Part shown: positions 34,005 to 43,571 of the stretch, piece after piece | Position numbering within the stretch: the first letter of the stretch is position 1 | Layout of the letters: each line of letters starts with the position of its first letter | Position numbers and translations under genes: made by a program | Notes under the pieces: model-generated | Database searches by the model: none | What the model saw: only the letters and a program-made list of their open reading frames with translations | Told to the model about the DNA's origin: nothing | Assembly: GCF_019844075.1 (NCBI RefSeq) | Contig: NZ_CP081964.1 | Span: 806,001-870,000, forward strand | Direction: 5' to 3' | Length of the DNA stretch: 64,000 bases | Source: Curtobacterium sp. TC1 | GTDB lineage: Bacteria > Actinomycetota > Actinomycetes > Actinomycetales > Microbacteriaceae

Positions 34005-35999
34005 GTGCCGAGCGTGACCGAGACCCGCTCCGAGACCCCGACGGAACCGTCGAAGCCGACGGACCACACCACCCCCACGACCGACACCACCGACGACCGT
34101 GGACACGGCCCGCGCAAGGGCGTCGCCGTCCTCGCGCTCGCCGCACTCGGTGTCGTGTTCGGCGACATCGGCACGAGTCCGCTCTACGCCCTGCGAACCG
34201 TGTTCACGATCGACGACGGCCTGGTCAAGGCCAACCAGGAAGACGTCTACGGCGTCATCTCGATGATGTTCTGGAGCATCACGATCATCGTCTCGATCAA
34301 GTACGTCCTGATCCTGATGCGCGCCGACAACGACGGCGAGGGCGGGGTGATGGCACTCGCCGCCCTGGCCCGCCGGCTCTACGCCAAGCGCCGCGGAGGT
34401 GCGGTGATCTTCCTGGTGATCGGCATCGTCGGCGTCTCGCTCTTCTACGGCGACTCCGTGATCACCCCAGCCGTCTCGGTGCTGTCCGCGGTCGAAGGGC
34501 TGGGCACCGCCGCACCGTCGGTCGGGCACCTGATCGTGCCGATCGCCGCCGTCATCCTGGTCGTGCTGTTCGCGGTGCAGCGATTCGGTACCGGCAAGGT
34601 CGGCAACCTGTTCGGCCCGGTGATGCTGCTCTGGTTCGTGGTGATCGCCGCCGCCGGCGTCCCGCACATCCTGCAGCACCCCGGTGTCCTGCAGGGACTC
34701 TCGCCGACCTGGGCGATCTCGTTCGCCTTCGCGCACCCGTACATCACGTTCGTCGCGATGGGCGCCGTGGTGCTCGTCATCACCGGTGCCGAGGCGCTCT
34801 ACGCCGACATGGGGCACTTCGGCCGCTCGCCGATCCTGCGGGCGTGGTTCTTCGTGGTGTTCCCGGCGCTCGTCCTCAACTACCTCGGGCAGGCGTCGCT
34901 CGTGCTGCGCGACCCGTCGGCGGCGAAGGACCCGTTCTTCCTGCTGTTCCCGGACGCGCTGCGCCTGCCCGTGGTGGTGCTCGCGACGCTCGCGACGGTG
35001 ATCGCGAGCCAGGCCGTCATCTCCGGGGCGTTCTCGCTCACCCGTCAGGCCGTGCAGCTCGGGCTGCTGCCGCCGCTGACGATCCGGCAGACCTCGCGGC
35101 GGGAGAGCGGCCAGATCTACCTGCCCGCGGTGAACCTGCTGCTGTTCATCGGCGTGCTCGCGATCATGCTCGCGTTCCGGTCGTCGGCGAACCTCGCCAC
35201 GGCGTACGGGGTGTCCGTCACCGGTGCTCTCGTCGTCGACACACTCCTGCTCCTGCTCGTCGTCCGCCCGCTGTGGAAGTGGACGACCTGGAAGCTCGTG
35301 GTCGCGGCGGTGGCGTTCGGCGGACTCGAGCTGACCTTCCTCGCCGGCAACCTGTCGAAGATCATCCACGGCGGCTGGGTGCCGCTCCTCATCGCCCTGG
35401 CCGTGATCACGGTCATGACGACGTGGCGCCGTGGCCGCGCACTGGTGCAGGAGGAACGGAAGGAGCGCGAAGGGTCCCTCGCCGACTTCATCGACCGCAT
35501 CAACCACGAGCACATCCCGCGGGTGCCCGGGGTCGCGGTGTTCCCGCACCCGAACAAGGAGACCACCCCGCTGGCGCTCCGGGCCAACGTCGAGCACAAC
35601 CACGTCGTGCACCGCACCGTCCTGATCGTCTCGGTGCTCACCGCCAACGTGCCGCACGTCCCGCACGCGAAGGCCTTCTTCCGCGACGACCTCGGCTACG
35701 AGGACGACGGCATCGACCACATCACGGTGAAGTTCGGGTTCTCGGACGACCAGGACCTGCCGAAGGCCCTGCATGCCGCCTGCCTGGCCGAGGTGCTCGA
35801 CATCGACCCGGAGGAAGTGCTCCGGGCGTCGTACTTCATCTCGCGCGGCGCCCTCCGCCCGGTGCCCGGCAACCGGGGCATGGTCGCCTGGCGGAAGAAG
35901 CTCTTCGTCGGCCTCGCCCACAACGCGGCCGACCCGGCAGCGCGCTTCGGGCTGCCGGCACATCGCACCGTGACGATGGGCAGCGACGTCGAGATCTGA
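34005..35999 (+). CDS. kup: KUP-family potassium:proton symporter
   Basis: 664 residues from GTG 34005 with GGAG six bases upstream. Signature GVVFGDIGTSPLYALRTVF near the first membrane helix, then about 12 transmembrane segments (including YGDSVITPAVSVLSAVEGL and VITGAEALYADMGHFG) and a hydrophilic C-terminal domain (about 470-664, RVPGVAVFPHPNKETTPLALRANVEHN). It imports potassium with protons. The N-terminal 40 residues are Thr/Pro-rich and disordered. It is transcribed alone. Confidence 0.95.
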   Translation: MPSVTETRSETPTEPSKPTDHTTPTTDTTDDRGHGPRKGVAVLALAALGVVFGDIGTSPLYALRTVFTIDDGLVKANQEDVYGVISMMFWSITIIVSIKYVLILMRADNDGEGGVMALAALARRLYAKRRGGAVIFLVIGIVGVSLFYGDSVITPAVSVLSAVEGLGTAAPSVGHLIVPIAAVILVVLFAVQRFGTGKVGNLFGPVMLLWFVVIAAAGVPHILQHPGVLQGLSPTWAISFAFAHPYITFVAMGAVVLVITGAEALYADMGHFGRSPILRAWFFVVFPALVLNYLGQASLVLRDPSAAKDPFFLLFPDALRLPVVVLATLATVIASQAVISGAFSLTRQAVQLGLLPPLTIRQTSRRESGQIYLPAVNLLLFIGVLAIMLAFRSSANLATAYGVSVTGALVVDTLLLLLVVRPLWKWTTWKLVVAAVAFGGLELTFLAGNLSKIIHGGWVPLLIALAVITVMTTWRRGRALVQEERKEREGSLADFIDRINHEHIPRVPGVAVFPHPNKETTPLALRANVEHNHVVHRTVLIVSVLTANVPHVPHAKAFFRDDLGYEDDGIDHITVKFGFSDDQDLPKALHAACLAEVLDIDPEEVLRASYFISRGALRPVPGNRGMVAWRKKLFVGLAHNAADPAARFGLPAHRTVTMGSDVEI

Positions 36000-36052
36000 C
36001 CGCGTCGCGCACCGGCGTTCTGCATCCGCATCCGCATCCGCAGAGCGCAGGC

Positions 36053-36066
36053 CCCCGTTCGGGGGT
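36053..36066 (+). terminator. small hairpin after kup
   Basis: CCCCC-GTTC-GGGGG lies 54 bp past the kup stop, preceded by a short GCATCC direct repeat (36023-36041). It is a plausible terminator with a weak tail. Confidence 0.5.
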
Positions 36067-36172
36067 GATGGTCTTGTGCACCCGTTCAGGGTTACGCTCA
36101 TCGGAACCACACCACAGCTGCAGGCAGCATCACCAACTGCCGGACCAGCACCAGGATCAGGAGCGAAGCCAC

Positions 36173-39100
36173 ATGAGGCTTGGAGTACTCGAGCGCGCCC
36201 AGAAGGACCCAGGGGCGTCCACTTCCACCCGATGGTCAGGCCGGAGCAAGGGCGTCGCGATCGTCACCGCGGCCCTGCTCGGCGCCGGCGGCAGCATCCT
36301 CGCCGCCGCTCCCGCGACGGCAGCGCCCGTCGCGTCGACCGGGCAGGGGCGCTTCCTCAGCGGCTCCGCGCTCGGCTTGGACCTCGACGACATCCTCGCG
36401 GTCACCCCGGCTGATGCCGTCAACACCGGCGGGGCCACGGACACCGATGTCCACCCGCTCGACGTCACCGCCCTCAACGCGGTCAACGTCAACCTGGGCG
36501 GGGGTCTCAACCTGCTCGGGAACAACGGCATCCTCACCCTCGGAGCCGTCAACCAGTACGCCGCCGCCAACGCCGACGGCAGCTCCGTGGCCGCGTCCGG
36601 TGCGGTGACGAACACCGGCGGCATCGGCGTCGGCGGCCAGGACGGCGTCCCGCAGTCCAACGCCACGCTCGACCTGTCGGGTCTCATCGGCACCGACCTG
36701 GCGGGCGCCCTCGCGAACGCCCAGCTCGAGGTCGGCGCCGTCTCGGCCACCGCTGCCCAGGCAGCCGGCCCGGACGGTGCACAGACGGGCGACTACGGCA
36801 TCGCCGGACTCGACCTGTCGCTGACGAGCCCCGCCCTCGGCACCACGGTGTCCGGCCTCCGCACCACGCTCGGCACGCTCCAGCCGACAGTCGACAACCT
36901 CGAAGACCTGCTCGCGGTGCTCGGTCCGCTCGTCGAGGTCGACGGCATCCCGAACCTGGTCACGGTGCTCGACTCGGCCACCGGTGACGTCACCAGCGCC
37001 GACGGCTCGATCACGGCGAACCTGCAGACCGGTGCGATCACGGTCGACGTCGCCGCGGTGCTGACCAACGCCGGACTGGACATCAACAACCTGCCGGCGA
37101 ACACCGAGCTGCTGCCGTACATCACGGACGCGCTCACGACGCAGCTCCTGCCGGCGGTCACGACCGCGCTGCAGGGCGTCGTCACGCAGCTCACCGCCTC
37201 GCTGCAGGGCCTCTCGGTCACCGTGCTCGGCGTCCCCGTGCCGGTCGGCCAGGTCCTGCCCATCGTGAACCCGGTGCTGGCGCAGGTCGTCGCCCCGATC
37301 AACCAGGTCGTCGCCGGCCTGGGCGAGACGGTCGTCACGCCGCTTGCCAACGCCCTGACGACCGTCGTGTCACTGCGGGCCAACGTGCAGGAGACCAGCG
37401 CCGACGGCGTCTTCACGCAGCGTGCACTGCGCGTCGCACTCCTGCCGGCTGCCGGCACCGCCGTCGTCAACCTCGCCTCGGCGGCGGTCGGTCCGAACGC
37501 CGGTCCGCTCGCGGTCCCGACGATCACCACGCTCGACCCCGACAACGGGCCGGTGGCCGGTGGCACGGTCGTCACCGTGACGGGGACGGGCTTCACGGAC
37601 GACGCCACGGTGTCGGTCGACGGTTCCGACCCGATCGCGGCGGACTCCGTCTCGGACGACGGCACCGAGCTGACGTTCACGACGCCGGCGCACGACGTCG
37701 GCACGGTCGACGTCACCGTCACGACGCCCGCCGGTGAATCCGACCCGCTCGACTTCACCTACACCGACGACGCGGCCGCGGTCCCGACCATCACGACGCT
37801 CGACCCCGACAACGGGCCGGTCGCCGGTGGCACGGTCGTCACCGTCACGGGCACCGGTTTCACGGACGACGCCACGGTGTCGGTCGACGGTTCCGACCCG
37901 ATCGCGGCGGACTCCGTCTCGGACGACGGCACCGAGCTGACGTTCACGACGCCGGCGCACGCAGTCGGCACGGTCGACGTCACGGTCACGACGCCTGCTG
38001 GGACGTCCGACCCGCTCGACTTCACGTACACCGCGGCGCCCGCAGCGGTGCCGACGATCACGACGCTCGACCCCGACAACGGACCGGTCGGTGGCGGCAC
38101 GCTCGTCACCGTCACGGGCACCGGGTTCATCGACGACGCGACCGTCTCCGTCGACGGGTCCGACCCGATCGACCCGGAGTCGATCTCCGACGACGGCACC
38201 GAGCTGACGTTCACGACCCCGGCACACGTCGCCGGTCCCGTCGACGTGACGGTCACGACCGACGCGGGGACCTCGGACCCGCTGACGTACACCTACAACC
38301 CGTCACCCGCCGGGGCCCCGACGCTGACGGCGCTGGACCCCGACAACGGTCCGGTCACCGGTGGCACGGTCGTCACGGTCTCCGGCACCGGCTTCACCGA
38401 CGACTCGACGGTCTCGGTCGACGGCTCCGACCCGATCACGCCCGACAGCGTCTCGGACGACGGCACCGAGCTGACGTTCACGACGCCGGCGCACACCGCC
38501 GGTACGGTCCCCGTGACCGTCACCAACGGGGCCGGCACCTCGGCGCCGCTGCCGTACACCTACGACCCGGCCCCGGCCGCGGTCCCGACGCTCTCGGCGC
38601 TGGACCCGGACAACGGTCCGGCTGCGGGTGGCACGGTCGTGACCGTCACGGGCTCGGGCTTCACCGACGACTCGACGGTCTCGGTGGACGGCTCCGACCC
38701 GATCACGCCGGACAGCGTGTCGGCGGACGGCACGACGCTCACCTTCACGACGCCGGCGCACGCTGCCGGTGACGTCGAGGTCACGGTGACGACCGCGGGT
38801 GGCACGTCCGACCCGCTGGTCTACACCTACAACCCCGCGTCGACCACGACGACCCCGCCGCCCGTGATCACCTCGCCGGAGGACGGTGGCACCGTCACGA
38901 CGCCCAACCCGCCGATCACCGGCACCGGCCAGCCGGGCGCGACCGTCACGGTCACCGTCGGCACGGTCGTCGTCTGCACCGCGGTCGTCGCGGCCGACGG
39001 CACCTGGAAGTGCACCCCGATCGTCGGCTTCGGCCCGGGAACGGTGACCATCACCGCCACCCAGACCGGCGCTGACGGCACCTCGGCGGCGTCCGACCCG

Positions 39101-39274
39101 GTGACGTTCACCGTCCGCCTGACGACCGCCGGCAACGGTGGCGCCGGCGGCACCGGCCCGAACGGGACGCTCGCCTACACCGGCAGCGACCCGGCCCCGG
39201 TGATCGCCTTCGCGATCCTGCTGATGCTCGCGGGCGTCGGGCTCACCATCGCCCGCCGCTTCCGTCGGGCCTAG
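36173..39274 (+). CDS. choice-of-anchor G surface protein with five IPT/TIG repeats
   Basis: 1033 residues from ATG 36173 with AGGAG upstream. A signal peptide (SKGVAIVTAALLGAGGSILAAAPATAAP) is followed by a choice-of-anchor G domain (to about 440; GRFLSGSALGLDLDD, LTLGAVNQYAAANADGSSVAASGAV). Five IPT/TIG immunoglobulin-like repeats start with PTITTLDPDNGP-type sequences at about 448, 537, 626, 715 and 804, an exact 89-residue (267-bp) period. One more Ig-like domain (about 890-985) precedes LAYTG (1000-1004), a membrane helix and RRFRRA. LAxTG is the class E sortase motif, so the protein is probably wall-linked and may act in adhesion. Repeats 1 and 2 share about 100 identical bases. Confidence 0.9.
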   Translation: MRLGVLERAQKDPGASTSTRWSGRSKGVAIVTAALLGAGGSILAAAPATAAPVASTGQGRFLSGSALGLDLDDILAVTPADAVNTGGATDTDVHPLDVTALNAVNVNLGGGLNLLGNNGILTLGAVNQYAAANADGSSVAASGAVTNTGGIGVGGQDGVPQSNATLDLSGLIGTDLAGALANAQLEVGAVSATAAQAAGPDGAQTGDYGIAGLDLSLTSPALGTTVSGLRTTLGTLQPTVDNLEDLLAVLGPLVEVDGIPNLVTVLDSATGDVTSADGSITANLQTGAITVDVAAVLTNAGLDINNLPANTELLPYITDALTTQLLPAVTTALQGVVTQLTASLQGLSVTVLGVPVPVGQVLPIVNPVLAQVVAPINQVVAGLGETVVTPLANALTTVVSLRANVQETSADGVFTQRALRVALLPAAGTAVVNLASAAVGPNAGPLAVPTITTLDPDNGPVAGGTVVTVTGTGFTDDATVSVDGSDPIAADSVSDDGTELTFTTPAHDVGTVDVTVTTPAGESDPLDFTYTDDAAAVPTITTLDPDNGPVAGGTVVTVTGTGFTDDATVSVDGSDPIAADSVSDDGTELTFTTPAHAVGTVDVTVTTPAGTSDPLDFTYTAAPAAVPTITTLDPDNGPVGGGTLVTVTGTGFIDDATVSVDGSDPIDPESISDDGTELTFTTPAHVAGPVDVTVTTDAGTSDPLTYTYNPSPAGAPTLTALDPDNGPVTGGTVVTVSGTGFTDDSTVSVDGSDPITPDSVSDDGTELTFTTPAHTAGTVPVTVTNGAGTSAPLPYTYDPAPAAVPTLSALDPDNGPAAGGTVVTVTGSGFTDDSTVSVDGSDPITPDSVSADGTTLTFTTPAHAAGDVEVTVTTAGGTSDPLVYTYNPASTTTTPPPVITSPEDGGTVTTPNPPITGTGQPGATVTVTVGTVVVCTAVVAADGTWKCTPIVGFGPGTVTITATQTGADGTSAASDPVTFTVRLTTAGNGGAGGTGPNGTLAYTGSDPAPVIAFAILLMLAGVGLTIARRFRRA

Positions 39275-39289
39275 TCCGCACCACCAGCA

Positions 39290-39321
39290 GCGCCCGTCGG
39301 GATCCGTCCCGGCGGGCGCTG
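39290..39321 (+). terminator. hairpin after the surface-protein gene
   Basis: AGCGCCCG and CGGGCGCT form the stem ends, with TCGGGA/TCCCGG inside and loop TCCG, 16 bp past the stop. The GC-rich hairpin fits a terminator. Confidence 0.7.
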
Positions 39322-39410
39322 TTGCGCGCGCGTGCGAGTGCGGGTGCGTGCGCGTGCGCGTGCGGGAGCGTGCGCGTGCATGCGTGCGCACCGTGCGACG
39401 ATCCACCACG

Positions 39411-39515
39411 TGATCGACGCGTGGAACGTCGGAACATGCGCACGCACCGGATGCGTGTGCATCGTGCGACACAGCACCGGTTGATCGACGCGTGGAACGT
39501 CGGAACATGCGCACG
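39411..39515. repeat. 34-bp direct repeat, two perfect copies 71 bp apart
   Basis: The 34 bases beginning TGATCGACGCGTGGAACGTC occur at 39411-39444 and 39482-39515; both are preceded at similar distance by CGTGCGAC. The preceding 39321-39400 is GTGCGT/GCGTGC-rich simple sequence. A related motif is at 46563-46585. No coding is seen in 39275-39580. Confidence 0.85.
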
Positions 39516-39521
39516 AACCGG

Positions 39522-39567
39522 CGGACGGGAGGCCCGGTGCGGGCCCGCCACAGGACGCGTCCGTCCG
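39522..39567. terminator. CGGACGGGAGGC palindrome, copy C (decayed right arm)
   Basis: The left arm CGGACGGGAGGCCCGGTGC and centre GGGCCCGCCAC match the family, but the right arm is altered (GACGCGTCCGTCCG). It sits 14 bp from the stop of the convergent UvrA-like gene. Confidence 0.6.
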
Positions 39568-39580
39568 CCGGTGGGCGCGA

Positions 39581-42007
39581 TCAGTGCCCGAGCTGCTCCC
39601 GCAGGTACGGCGCGGTCCGGCTCTCGGCGGAGGCCGCGACCTGGGCGGGGGTGCCGGTGGCGACGACGCGGCCGCCGTCCTCACCGCCGGACGGCCCCAT
39701 GTCGATGACGTGGTCGGCACTCGCGACGACGTCCATGGCGTGCTCGACCACGACGACGGTGTTGCCGGCGTCGGTGAGGCGTGCGAGCTGTGCGGTCAGC
39801 AGCTCGACGTCGGCAGGGTGCAGGCCCGTCGTCGGTTCGTCGAGCAGGTAGAGCGTGTGCCCGGTGCGCGCGCGTTGCAGCTCGGTCGCGAGCTTGATGC
39901 GCTGGGCCTCGCCGCCGGACAGCTCCGGTGCGGGCTGTCCGAGCCGTAGGTAGCCGAGGCCGACCTGACGCAGGGCCTCGAGCCCGCGGGCGGCGGCCGG
40001 CAGCGATGCCAGGAAGGGCGCAGCATGGTCGACGGTCATGCCCAGGACGTCGGCGATCGATGCACCGTCCCACTGCACCTCGAGCGTCTCGTCGTTGTAG
40101 CGCGCACCGTGGCACTCAGGGCAGGGCGCCCAGCTGCCCGGCAGGAACAGGAGCTCGACCGACACCGAGCCCTCGCCCTGGCACACCTCGCACCGGCCGC
40201 CGGCCACGTTGAACGAGAAGCGGCTGGCGGTCCAGCCGCGGGCCTTCGCGTCGTCGGTCGCGGCGAACGCGGCACGCACGGCGTCGAAGAGCCCGGTGTA
40301 GGTGGCGAGGTTCGAACGCGGGGTGCGGCCGATCGGCTTCTGGTCGACCTGCACGACACGGTCGACGAGCGGGTGCGACGTCGCCACGCCGGGCAGGACA
40401 CCGCCGACGAGCGACGACTTGCCGGAGCCGCTGACGCCGGTGACCGCGGTGAGCACCCCGAGCGGCAGGTCGACGTCCAGGTCCTGCAGGTTGTGCAGGG
40501 TGAGGTCGCGCAGCTCGAGGGTCCCGACGGGGGTCCGGACGGTGCGCTCACCGTCGGCACGGTCGCGCGGGTGCAGGAACCGTCGGGTGACCGATGCCTC
40601 GACGTCGGCGAGGCCGTCGACGGGGCCGCTGTACAGGACGGTGCCCCCGCCGGACCCGGCACCCGGGCCGACGTCGACGATCCAGTCCGCCCGCCGCACG
40701 ATGCTCATGTCGTGCTCGACGACGAAGACGCTGTTGCCGCCGGCGCGCAGGTCGTCGAGGACCTCGACCAAGGACTCGGCATCGGCGGGGTGCAGGCCGG
40801 CGCTCGGTTCGTCGAGCACGTAGACGACGCCGAACAGGCCGGAGCGCAGTTGTGTCGCGATGCGCAGGCGTTGCGTCTCGCCGGGGGAGAGCGTCGGGGT
40901 GGCCCGGTCGAGCGCGAGGTACCCGAGGCCCAGGCCGACGAGCACCTCGACCCGGGTGAGCAGGTCGCGGGAGATCGCGACGGCGACCTCGGTGTGTTCG
41001 CCGGACGAGGCACGTGAGGTGGCAGCGCCGGCGTCCGCGATGGTGGCGATCGGGCGCAGGACGTCGGCCAGCGCCGTGAGCGGCAGGCCGTTCAGGTCGG
41101 CGATCGAGTGGCCGCCGACGGTGACCGCCAGGGCCGCCCGTGTCAGGCCGGTCCCGCCGCAGAGGCCACACGGACCGGACTCGACGAACTGCAGCACCTT
41201 GGTCCGCTGCGTCTCGCTCTGCGAGTCGGCGAGGGTGTGCATCACGAACTGGCGTGCGCTCCAGAACCGCCCCTTGTACGGCTTCGCGACGCGGTCGCGC
41301 TTCGGGTGGACCTGGACGACGGGCTGCTCCTCGGTGAACAGCAACCAGTCGCGGTCCTGTCGGGAGAGCTCACGCCACGGCACGTCGATGTCGTAGCCGA
41401 GCACCGCGGTGACGTCGCGCAGGTTCTTGCCCTGCCAGGCCCCGGGCCACGCGGTGATCGCGCCGTCGCGGATGCTCAACGACGGGTCGTGCACGGCCGA
41501 GGCCTCGGTGACCTCGTGGGCGATGCCGAGTCCGTGGCACCGCGGGCAGGCCCCGGCCACGGTGTTCGGTGAGAACGAGTCGGACTCGAGCCGGTCGGCG
41601 CCGGACGGGTAGGTGCCAGCGCGGGAGAACAACATGCGCATCGAGTTTGACAGGGTCGTCAGGGTGCCGACGGTCGAACGGCTGCTCGGCGCACCGCGGC
41701 GCTGCTGCAGGGCCACGGCGGGCGGCAACCCGGTGATCGAGTCGACGTGTGGCGTCGACCCCTGCGCGATGAGCCGCCTGGCGTACGGGGCGACGGACTC
41801 GAGGAACCGGCGCTGCGCCTCGGCGAACACCGTGCCGAACGCGAGCGAGGACTTGCCAGAGCCGGAGACGCCGGTGAAGGCGACGATCCGGTTGCGCGGG
41901 ATGTCCACGTCGACGTCCTGCAGGTTGTGCTCACGGGCGCCGCGGACACGGATGAAGTCGTCGGGCCCCGGCTGGTCGTCGGTCACGGTCGATCGGGGAG
42001 AGGGCAT
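39581..42007 (-). CDS. UvrA-like ABC ATPase (UvrA2/DrrC type)
   Basis: 808 residues, shorter than the roughly 950 of housekeeping UvrA. It has two ABC modules: Walker A GVSGSGKSS twice, signatures LSPGETQRLRIA and LSGGEAQRIKLA, and Walker B VYVLDEPSAGLHP and LYLLDEPTTGLHP. Zinc-finger cysteines remain (CPRCHG, CGLCGG, CEVCQG, CPECHG), but the UvrB-binding insertion looks reduced. Such UvrA paralogues (UvrA2, DrrC) are linked to resistance against DNA-binding antibiotics rather than general excision repair. It stands alone, convergent with the surface-protein gene. Confidence 0.88.
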   Translation of the reverse strand: MPSPRSTVTDDQPGPDDFIRVRGAREHNLQDVDVDIPRNRIVAFTGVSGSGKSSLAFGTVFAEAQRRFLESVAPYARRLIAQGSTPHVDSITGLPPAVALQQRRGAPSSRSTVGTLTTLSNSMRMLFSRAGTYPSGADRLESDSFSPNTVAGACPRCHGLGIAHEVTEASAVHDPSLSIRDGAITAWPGAWQGKNLRDVTAVLGYDIDVPWRELSRQDRDWLLFTEEQPVVQVHPKRDRVAKPYKGRFWSARQFVMHTLADSQSETQRTKVLQFVESGPCGLCGGTGLTRAALAVTVGGHSIADLNGLPLTALADVLRPIATIADAGAATSRASSGEHTEVAVAISRDLLTRVEVLVGLGLGYLALDRATPTLSPGETQRLRIATQLRSGLFGVVYVLDEPSAGLHPADAESLVEVLDDLRAGGNSVFVVEHDMSIVRRADWIVDVGPGAGSGGGTVLYSGPVDGLADVEASVTRRFLHPRDRADGERTVRTPVGTLELRDLTLHNLQDLDVDLPLGVLTAVTGVSGSGKSSLVGGVLPGVATSHPLVDRVVQVDQKPIGRTPRSNLATYTGLFDAVRAAFAATDDAKARGWTASRFSFNVAGGRCEVCQGEGSVSVELLFLPGSWAPCPECHGARYNDETLEVQWDGASIADVLGMTVDHAAPFLASLPAAARGLEALRQVGLGYLRLGQPAPELSGGEAQRIKLATELQRARTGHTLYLLDEPTTGLHPADVELLTAQLARLTDAGNTVVVVEHAMDVVASADHVIDMGPSGGEDGGRVVATGTPAQVAASAESRTAPYLREQLGH

Positions 42008-42059
42008 CTGCTCGATGGTAGGCGGGTGCTGCTGGGTGCGACGGCCCGGCGCACGACGG

Positions 42060-42091
42060 AAGGGCCGTCCCGGTTGTCCGGGGCGGCCCTT
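42060..42091 (-). terminator. hairpin after the secreted-protein gene
   Basis: AAGGGCCG-T-CCCGG, loop TTGT, CCGGG-G-CGGCCCTT. It begins 20 bp past the stop of the gene at 42111 on the minus strand and lies upstream of the UvrA-like gene. Confidence 0.75.
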
Positions 42092-42110
42092 CGTGTGGTG
42101 GTGCGGGGTG

Positions 42111-42791
42111 TTACTTGATCTGTGCGGTGATGGTGGCGGTGCCGACGAGGAGGCCGCGCTTGACGGCGTCGGTGCCGAAGGTCTTGTTCAGCAGGCCGGC
42201 TGCGTCTTCGGAGACGTGGACGGTGGTGCCGGTGAGGATGGCGTTGTCGCCCTCGAGCTGGAGGGGCTTGAGGGAACCGCCCCAGAGCTCGAACAGGTAC
42301 GCGTTGGACGCGGCGACCTTGCCGTTGACCAGGACGTCACCGTAGAGCTTGGAGGAGCCCGGGTTCACGACGAAGTTCTCGAGCGTGACGGTGGTGTCGC
42401 CGGCCTTCAGCGTGAGGCCGGAGTCGTCGTGGTTGAGCATGCCCTGCACGTAGGGGCGGTAGTTGCCGTCCGGCGACCAGTACGTGACCGATCCGGCGGT
42501 GATCGGGAACGACACCGACCCGTCAGCCAGGGTCGCATCTCCCGAGACGCCGGGGGTGAGCTTCAGGGCAGTGAGGGCGTCGGTGAAGCCGGAGTCGAGC
42601 TTCACGGCGGTGGAGCCGCCCAGGACCTCGGGGACCGATGCGACCGGTGCGGGGATCTTCGACGACGACGACGACACGGTGTGGATCGAGGGGGTGGCGG
42701 CCTGGGCGGAGGAGATGCCGAACGCGGCACCGCCGAGGACGAGGGCGCCGGTCGTGGCGAGGGTGATGGAGGTCTTCAGGCTCTTGCGCAT
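42111..42791 (-). CDS. secreted protein of unknown function
   Basis: 226 residues. A clear Sec signal peptide (MRKSLKTSITLATTGALVLGGAAFGISSAQAA) precedes a Ser-rich linker and a beta-rich domain (TLADGSVSFPITAGSVTYWS, GLTLKAGDTTVTLENFVVNPGSSKLYGDVLVNGKVAASNAYLFEL). The pattern resembles HtaA-like or choice-of-anchor-like adhesion domains, but I cannot name a family. It has no sortase motif, so it is released. It is transcribed alone, with a 281-bp spacer to the next gene. Confidence 0.75.
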   Translation of the reverse strand: MRKSLKTSITLATTGALVLGGAAFGISSAQAATPSIHTVSSSSSKIPAPVASVPEVLGGSTAVKLDSGFTDALTALKLTPGVSGDATLADGSVSFPITAGSVTYWSPDGNYRPYVQGMLNHDDSGLTLKAGDTTVTLENFVVNPGSSKLYGDVLVNGKVAASNAYLFELWGGSLKPLQLEGDNAILTGTTVHVSEDAAGLLNKTFGTDAVKRGLLVGTATITAQIK

Positions 42792-43072
42792 GGTGATCGA
42801 TTCCTTTGCTGAGGTGTCGCGCTCGGCGCGGCTGCTGTGTGCGCGCCGAACACACCCTGGTGCAGGGTGGAGAACCAGCAGTGTGCGGCTGGTGAGCGCT
42901 CCGGGTGGTTCCCGGTCTGTGCAGGTGATTCGGCGCCCTCGGCGAAGCGGTTTGGACCGATCTGTCTCCGTTACCGGTCCGTGACCTTCGCCCGCTCCCG
43001 GACAGACCTCCAGTGCTCATGTACGTTCGCTGTGTGGCCGCTGGACGCGGCCGTTCACGAAGGGTTCCTCAC

Positions 43073-43468
43073 ATGGCAAACACGAACAGCCGTCCGACCA
43101 GCGTCACCGTGTCGTTCATCATCTGGCTGGTGGTGGTCCTGGCGAACATCCTGCAGGGCATCATCAGCCTCACGTCCGGCAGCTCTGCCGACGTCGCCGA
43201 CAGCGTCGGCACCGCCCCGCTCGTCGGCGGAGCGATCTTCGCCTTCGTCCTCGCCGTGATCGAGCTCATCATCGTCTTCAAGATGCGCGACGGTCGCAAC
43301 TGGGCCCGCATCGTGCTCACCGTGCTCGCGATCCTGCAGCTCATCGGTGTGGGCGTGGGCGCAGCGTCGGGTGGCAACGCCTTCGGGTGGATCGGTGGCG
43401 TCGCCGTGCTCGTCGCGACGATCCTGATGTACGTCGGTGGCGCGAACGGCTACTTCCGCCGTCGCTGA
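43073..43468 (+). CDS. small four-TM membrane protein
   Basis: 131 residues from ATG 43073. Four hydrophobic helices are evident (SFIIWLVVVLANILQGIISL, LVGGAIFAFVLAVIELIIVF, WARIVLTVLAILQLIGVGVG, WIGGVAVLVATILMYVGG), with KMRDGRNWARIVL between helices 2 and 3, a loop typical of small actinobacterial membrane proteins of unknown role. It ends in FRRR. No partner gene; a long hairpin separates it from the convergent oxidase gene. Confidence 0.75.
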   Translation: MANTNSRPTSVTVSFIIWLVVVLANILQGIISLTSGSSADVADSVGTAPLVGGAIFAFVLAVIELIIVFKMRDGRNWARIVLTVLAILQLIGVGVGAASGGNAFGWIGGVAVLVATILMYVGGANGYFRRR

Positions 43469-43512
43469 CCGCGACTGCGTGACGCACGCCGGGCGCTGAA
43501 CGCGACCGGCTG

Positions 43513-43558
43513 ACGGACGGGAGGCCCGGTGCCAGCTGGCACCGGGCCTCCCGTCCGT
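43513..43558. terminator. CGGACGGGAGGC palindrome, copy D (perfect 21-bp stem)
   Basis: ACGGACGGGAGGCCCGGTGCC pairs perfectly with 43538-43558 across loop AGCT. It lies between two convergent genes, 45 bp and 13 bp from their stops. Confidence 0.8.
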
Positions 43559-43571
43559 CGTCTCCGTGCGT

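Noticed and set aside
36023..36041. GCATCC direct repeat after kup as a CRISPR-like or iteron array
   Set aside because: Only about three hexamers without spacers; simple sequence near a terminator.
39321..39400. GTGCGT-rich tract as a coding or CRISPR region
   Set aside because: Irregular simple sequence with no constant repeat-spacer pattern and no plausible protein.
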